From Nitrospira defluvii (GTDB lineage Bacteria; Nitrospirota; Nitrospiria; Nitrospirales; Nitrospiraceae), in NCBI GenBank assembly GCA_016199015.1, contig JACQHN010000217.1, positions 1-9,309 of the forward strand: a DNA stretch of 9,309 bases, written 5' to 3'. Of this stretch, positions 5,881-9,309 are shown one piece after another (position 1 is the stretch's first letter; each line of letters starts with the position of its first letter). The position numbers were made by a program, and so were the translations under genes. The notes beneath the pieces are model-generated. The model had not been told where the DNA came from. It saw only the letters and a program-made list of their open reading frames with translations, and searched no databases.

Positions 5881-7095
5881 CTAGAAAGATAGCGTCTTCA
5901 AGAACATGACCACGTCATTAATGTCACTGACCGACAGAAACCCCACGGCTGTTGCAGTTTCAGAACTCAAGGTCATTCTCTTGTAAAACTCGTGTCTTGA
6001 GACCGGATCCATTGATGAAAGGTCCATAAGCCTCAGCGGATCAAAGTGCGCGATGATGGCTCCCTCCATCGTGGCCACCGATCCAGAGTGACCGTACGGC
6101 GCAGTCTTCTGGACGTTATAAAGTGGAGGAGTTCTAAACTTATAGAGGTCCTTGGGATCGAGCGTGCCGTTGAAGCGTCCGTAATCGACCCCAAAGCCGT
6201 TCTTACCGAAGCCCAGCTGGGGGAAAGGCACTGCGTGAAACTTGAAATCGGAAAAATGTGGACCTGAATGACAGGTGATGCAGCGTCCTTTTCCATAAAA
6301 CACCAACCCGCCGTGCAACTCTTCCGGACTCAAGGTGTCCGATTTCTTCACGAAGCGCTCGAGCTTCGTTTCCTTAAGCCTGAACTCTAACCGAATGAAG
6401 GCCGCGATGGCTCTCGCATAGTCCACATACGCAAGCTGAGCCACTGGCTTCTTCAGGTAGCTTGCCAACGATTCGCTCGCTTGCGGCTCAAACTTCCGTA
6501 AATTGTCCGCGATGGCGCCGTAGACTTCCTTGGCCCGTTCAGCGGATTCTACTTTGTGCGCGGTGACAAACTGATCTTCATCCAACATCTCCCGTATTTC
6601 GACGACCGGGAGATGCACCGCGACAACGAGTGGGTCCTCTGAAGGGGGGTGAGACCCAAACTGACTGAACCGTTTCAAATCGCTAAAGTCGACCTTCCCA
6701 TCCCAAAAGAACGTCGTAAAGCCCTTCGCCCCTCGTCCCCAAAAGGGCAACGTATTCCGTGCAAGGAGTTTAGCCCCGCTCAAGAGGCGCTCAGGTCCCT
6801 CACCCTTTCCCGCAATGGCCGCCGCGTTTGGAATCCCGTCGGCAGAGCCAAACTTTGCCAGGTGACAGGTCTGACACGAGATATTGCCGTTTAAACTGAG
6901 TTTCTTGCTTTCAAAAATCACCTTGCCGACTGGGGCCAATCCTTCATCGGGATTTACATAGAGCTCCTTGGCTGGTGTAAATCCGTTCTCCAGAATCAAC
7001 TTTCTCAAAATCTGAGGAAAGGCGGTTTCGTCAGCGCCGAACGCTGAAACACTGAGAGCGGTTACGATGAGAAGCGCACTAATAGCGAATTTCAT
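5881..7095 (-). CDS. MauG-like di-heme c-type enzyme, His-Xaa-Ser-system associated
   Basis: A 404-residue protein with a Sec signal peptide (1 to about 20, SAFG-ADE), so it acts in the periplasm. Two covalent heme c sites are clear: C74-Q-T-C77-H78 and C272-I-T-C275-H276. Family elements include FESKKLSLNGNISC before the first heme, RNTLPFWGRG and TFFWDGKVDF (about 113-137), and RTPPLYNV..TAPYGHSG (321-338) near the C-terminus. The length fits the bacterial cytochrome c peroxidase/MauG family. MauG proteins use a bis-ferryl state to oxidise residues in a partner protein; true peroxidases remove hydrogen peroxide. Its start overlaps the end of the preceding gene by 17 bases in a run that begins with hxsB-hxsC. 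I recall an NCBIfam model for MauG-like proteins of His-Xaa-Ser systems, so a substrate-modifying role is favoured. Its hand-sampled GC is lower than elsewhere (see findings). Confidence 0.88.
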   Translation of the reverse strand: MKFAISALLIVTALSVSAFGADETAFPQILRKLILENGFTPAKELYVNPDEGLAPVGKVIFESKKLSLNGNISCQTCHLAKFGSADGIPNAAAIAGKGEGPERLLSGAKLLARNTLPFWGRGAKGFTTFFWDGKVDFSDLKRFSQFGSHPPSEDPLVVAVHLPVVEIREMLDEDQFVTAHKVESAERAKEVYGAIADNLRKFEPQASESLASYLKKPVAQLAYVDYARAIAAFIRLEFRLKETKLERFVKKSDTLSPEELHGGLVFYGKGRCITCHSGPHFSDFKFHAVPFPQLGFGKNGFGVDYGRFNGTLDPKDLYKFRTPPLYNVQKTAPYGHSGSVATMEGAIIAHFDPLRLMDLSSMDPVSRHEFYKRMTLSSETATAVGFLSVSDINDVVMFLKTLSF

Positions 7096-7480
7096 GGGTT
7101 TCTACGAAAGTCCGTACATCTTTTGCTCGCTCCTCGATGGCTTCCAGTCCCATCTGGGCTAAGCGATTATCACTGAGTCCAAGCGCGATAAGCTTCTTCC
7201 TCAATACGTCATAATCGTGGCACGTGAGCAATCCCACTTCCGCTGCACGGAGCTGGTTAAACGAGCCAGGAGAAGGAGCCGTCAGCACTTGGTTTTTTGC
7301 AATGAAATGATCTCTCATGACGTTGTCACACTGAAAGACCAGTTCCTTGTAACGATCGCGGTACAGTGCCTCGGCCGCGAACGGAATCGCCAGCTCCTTT
7401 GCCACGTAGAAAAAGATGATGGCCAAGGCAGCAACATTAAGTGCCGTTAGCAGCTTGCCCCATCGCTCCGTTATGAACAT
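7079..7480 (-). CDS. Membrane-anchored small protein, likely His-Xaa-Ser system accessory (TIGR03982-like)
   Basis: A 133-residue protein with an N-terminal membrane segment (about 10-27, LLTALNVAALAIIFFYVA) preceded by basic residues. This suggests an inner-membrane anchor with the rest in the periplasm. The soluble part has two cysteines, C51 and C87, which could form a disulfide. It also has a distinctive C-terminal helix region: TCHDYDVLRKKLIALGLS, then GLEAIEERAKDVRTF and the end ETHEIRY. The C-H at 87-88 is not a CxxCH heme site. From memory it resembles the small family catalogued as TIGR03982 in His-Xaa-Ser loci, but I cannot run the model. It overlaps the upstream PG-binding gene by 10 bases and the MauG-like gene by 17 bases, which implies translational coupling. 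It may dock the di-heme enzyme or the substrate at the membrane. Confidence 0.72.
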   Translation of the reverse strand: MFITERWGKLLTALNVAALAIIFFYVAKELAIPFAAEALYRDRYKELVFQCDNVMRDHFIAKNQVLTAPSPGSFNQLRAAEVGLLTCHDYDVLRKKLIALGLSDNRLAQMGLEAIEERAKDVRTFVETHEIRY

Positions 7481-7887
7481 TGCATAGCTCTCATCGTGGC
7501 AGGATCCAGGCGACCGGTTACGGGCAGGTGATGCTCTGCTTGAAAGTGATACACCCCTTCCACGAGCTGGACATTCAGCATCGGCCGTCCGTCCCCCACG
7601 TCATAGCCGAGGTCTTTGAGTCTCCCGACACACGTCGCGATCTGGTCCTGATTGTCTTTCTCAGCAACCTGTCGTTCTTGTTCGAAGGAGATTCCCGGCG
7701 TCGCAGGAAGGACGAATGATCGGGGCGTGCTTCGTTCATTCCGTTCCGCATCATGTACCTCAGGAACCTCGCCCCCGTACTGATCTCCGCTGGGATGCAT
7801 CCACTTCGCGAACACCAGCACAGCGGCACAGACGATGACCGTCGTTTGCAGAGCCCTTTGCATGACGGACTGAGGAGCCTGATTCAT
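7471..7887 (-). CDS. Membrane-anchored peptidoglycan-binding-domain protein, HxsA-like candidate
   Basis: A 138-residue protein. An N-terminal membrane segment lies at about 12-28 (ALQTTVIVCAAVLVFAK). A disordered, charged linker (about 33-75) follows, then a C-terminal peptidoglycan_binding_1-type domain (about 83-136): CVGRLKDLGYDVGDG, a helix GVYHFQAEHH, then LPVTGRLDPATMRAM. Cysteines C86 and C137 bracket the domain and may pair. It lies 24 bases after the hxsC stop and overlaps the next gene by 10 bases, so it is part of the operon. Some HxsA proteins, as I recall, combine a His-Ser-rich repeat with such a domain. Here only one H-x-S triplet is present (H31-P-S33, just outside the membrane), so it is either a degenerate or non-repeat HxsA paralogue or a scaffold. 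The Shine-Dalgarno before 7887 is weak, and M9 is an alternative start. Confidence 0.82.
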   Translation of the reverse strand: MNQAPQSVMQRALQTTVIVCAAVLVFAKWMHPSGDQYGGEVPEVHDAERNERSTPRSFVLPATPGISFEQERQVAEKDNQDQIATCVGRLKDLGYDVGDGRPMLNVQLVEGVYHFQAEHHLPVTGRLDPATMRAMQCS

Positions 7888-7911
7888 CGATCCGCGTCCA
7901 TCGCCTACCGG

Positions 7912-9063
7912 CTAGGAGAAGGCTTTGATATGTGCGCTGTGCTTGTACAGCTTTGACGAGCTAAAGAGCCCGCCACATTCATCCCGTTCGGTACAGGCTG
8001 CACATTCGTCGAGGTACTCATTCTTCCAATCGCTGATCGACTTGCGGTAATTCCCGCGGACATCCGGATTCACCGTACAGAGCTGGTGGTTATACACCGA
8101 GGCGGCCATTCCATAGGCATTGAGCACCGCCATCGCCTCGCTGAGCACATCTTTGTAGTCGTACGGGTCGATCCAGAGCAGGTCCAGATTGGGGCGGGTA
8201 AACCCGGTGATCTCCAACCCCATGAGGGCCACATGGTCGACAAACAACAAATTGCGCGCGAGGAACTCGCAGGTGTGCACCAGTCGGTCTATCGTCTGTC
8301 TGTGAATGACAATACGAATTTCGACTCGCTGCTCGACCGCCTTGAGATTCAGAATCCCCTGGATGGTGTCATCAAATGCGCCCCGGCTCTGCACGACATA
8401 ATCGTGTCGGACAGGGTCATCACAGTAGATCGGGATGCCGATCAACAAGTCCGGATGCTGCACAGCGGCATACTGCTTCGCAAAGGCCAGGTCCCTAAAG
8501 GCCCGTCCATTGGACAAGACATCAATCGCGGTCGTGGACAACCGCGTTTTCGTGTACTGGAGCAGTTCAATAAACCGATCGCCGTACAGGGTCGGTTCGC
8601 CCCCGGAAAAGCCTAACGCCTCGGTCTCAGGGGGGATCAGTCCGATGAGTTCCATGGCTTCATCCATCAACCAGGAGTCGTCAGCCTGCTTCGGAGGTTG
8701 GGAGCACATGAGACAACAGTGATTGCACCGCTCCGTCAACAGAATCGTGTTGTGGAGCGAGTTCCTTCGGTACAAACAGCGCATGGACCCCGACGCGGGA
8801 TCGACGCGGAGGATGTCGCCCTCATCGAGATACTCGTAGTCATCTGAGACTTCAAACACGTCGCTACCCAGACTCCCTACGCTCTGCTCTTTCCCTTTGG
8901 CCAGGACAGTCTTGAACCCTGTCGGGTCCAACCCAGGCAGCATCAACAACGCGCGGACCTGTTTCAGATGGGTGGGAAGCTGGGCATTCTTCGTCACCAT
9001 GACCAGGTACGGGGCTCTGGTCGATGCATGTACGATGGGCAACTGTCCCTGAAGTTTGAGCAT
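7912..9063 (-). CDS. hxsC: His-Xaa-Ser system radical SAM maturase HxsC
   Basis: A 383-residue cytoplasmic radical SAM enzyme. The cluster motif C113-xxx-C117-xx-C120 (ERCNHCCLMC) would bind the SAM-cleaving 4Fe-4S cluster. GFSGGEPT (151-158) is the SAM-binding GGE motif. The C-terminus has further cysteines, C329, C354, C357 and C363 (DECAACTERDECGG), which suggest a SPASM/twitch-like auxiliary cluster. The N-terminal MLKLQGQLPI and APYLVMVTKN are HxsC-like. I chose the start at 9063 because its ATG overlaps the hxsB stop as TGATG (9061-9065). The open frame to 9231 merely overlaps hxsB. HxsB and HxsC are paired radical SAM proteins thought to modify an HxS-repeat peptide; the chemistry is not established to my knowledge. 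Confidence 0.9.
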   Translation of the reverse strand: MLKLQGQLPIVHASTRAPYLVMVTKNAQLPTHLKQVRALLMLPGLDPTGFKTVLAKGKEQSVGSLGSDVFEVSDDYEYLDEGDILRVDPASGSMRCLYRRNSLHNTILLTERCNHCCLMCSQPPKQADDSWLMDEAMELIGLIPPETEALGFSGGEPTLYGDRFIELLQYTKTRLSTTAIDVLSNGRAFRDLAFAKQYAAVQHPDLLIGIPIYCDDPVRHDYVVQSRGAFDDTIQGILNLKAVEQRVEIRIVIHRQTIDRLVHTCEFLARNLLFVDHVALMGLEITGFTRPNLDLLWIDPYDYKDVLSEAMAVLNAYGMAASVYNHQLCTVNPDVRGNYRKSISDWKNEYLDECAACTERDECGGLFSSSKLYKHSAHIKAFS

Positions 9064-9309
9064 CAGCGATTCGCCCATTTCATGAAAAGTTGCTTGACGA
9101 ACGGATCGCTCTCCATTTTCAGAATGAGATAGCGAAACGTCTCCATATTCCGCCGGCAAAATTCCGATTCCGGTTTGCGCCCCAGATAATCCCCATACAG
9201 GGCCGAGTGGAAGACGGGGTCCGCTCCACAATAAGGTTCAAACGCGCAGTCGTGGCACATCGGCGCACTATACGCGAAGGATTCTTCAAGCGGGTCGAGC
9301 AGGTTGGGC
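9063..9309 (-). CDS. hxsB: His-Xaa-Ser system radical SAM maturase HxsB, C-terminal part only
   Basis: The frame is open from the right edge to a TGA at 9063-9065, giving the last 81 residues. The visible part is the cysteine-rich C-terminal auxiliary-cluster region: CHDCAFEPYCGADPVFH, then EFCRRNMETFRYL and the end KQLFMKWANR. The CxxC...YCGADP pattern with a later FC is characteristic of HxsB and related SPASM-type radical SAM proteins. The methionine before CHDC is internal, because the frame continues in from the edge with no stop. The stop overlaps the hxsC start by one base. The radical SAM core and the true start lie outside the window. Confidence 0.85.
   Translation of the reverse strand, partial: PNLLDPLEESFAYSAPMCHDCAFEPYCGADPVFHSALYGDYLGRKPESEFCRRNMETFRYLILKMESDPFVKQLFMKWANR

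Noticed and set aside
8086..8616. 176-codon plus-strand ORF inside hxsC
   Set aside because: It is antisense to the radical SAM core, with no domain and no plausible ribosome binding site context.
9064..9231. N-terminal extension of the hxsC frame to 9231
   Set aside because: It overlaps the clearly conserved C-terminus of hxsB. The TGATG junction at 9061-9065 gives a natural coupled start and an HxsC-like N-terminus.

Overview
The window looks like a chromosomal segment of a Gram-negative-type bacterium. My best guess is Nitrospira or a close relative. The evidence is a lipoprotein lipobox, periplasmic c-type heme and peptidoglycan-binding proteins, fairly high GC with Shine-Dalgarno starts, and a small PilZ protein with an N-terminal zinc ribbon of a kind I associate with Nitrospirota. 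No marker gene settles the taxonomy.

Left part (1-1989): a minus-strand pair, lemA (lipoprotein) followed by a TPM-domain membrane protein that runs off the left edge. A 101-residue unknown protein is divergent from lemA. Next (2120-2620, minus) comes a zinc-ribbon/PilZ protein, a probable c-di-GMP effector. It sits behind an unusually long leader with two sigma70-like promoter candidates. The gene-free stretch up to about 3188 also holds three copies of a GTTGTAAAC-type motif that may be an insertion-sequence relic.

Centre (3189-5767, plus): an 827-residue protein joining an archaeo-eukaryotic-type primase (AEP) domain to a superfamily 2 helicase, the architecture described computationally in TOTE conflict systems. 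It is preceded by a 32-codon ORF with an ATGA overlap. No partner nuclease is visible beside it. Two features look unusual: no cysteine cluster in the N-terminal AEP region, and a Pro/Thr/Arg-rich insert directly after the catalytic DFD motif.

Right part (5881-9309, minus): a compact run of five genes read right to left. They are the C-terminus of hxsB, hxsC (both radical SAM maturases of the His-Xaa-Ser system), a membrane-anchored peptidoglycan-binding-domain protein, a membrane-anchored small protein resembling a His-Xaa-Ser accessory family, and a MauG-like di-heme c-type enzyme. Overlapping starts and stops argue for one operon. The likely theme is oxidative post-translational modification of an exported or envelope-bound peptide by radical SAM enzymes in the cytoplasm and a di-heme enzyme in the periplasm. 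The classical HxS-repeat substrate and hxsD are not in the window and would be expected beyond the right edge.

The two convergent blocks meet in 113 bases (5768-5880) that carry nested inverted repeats and a heptamer repeated every 25-26 bases.
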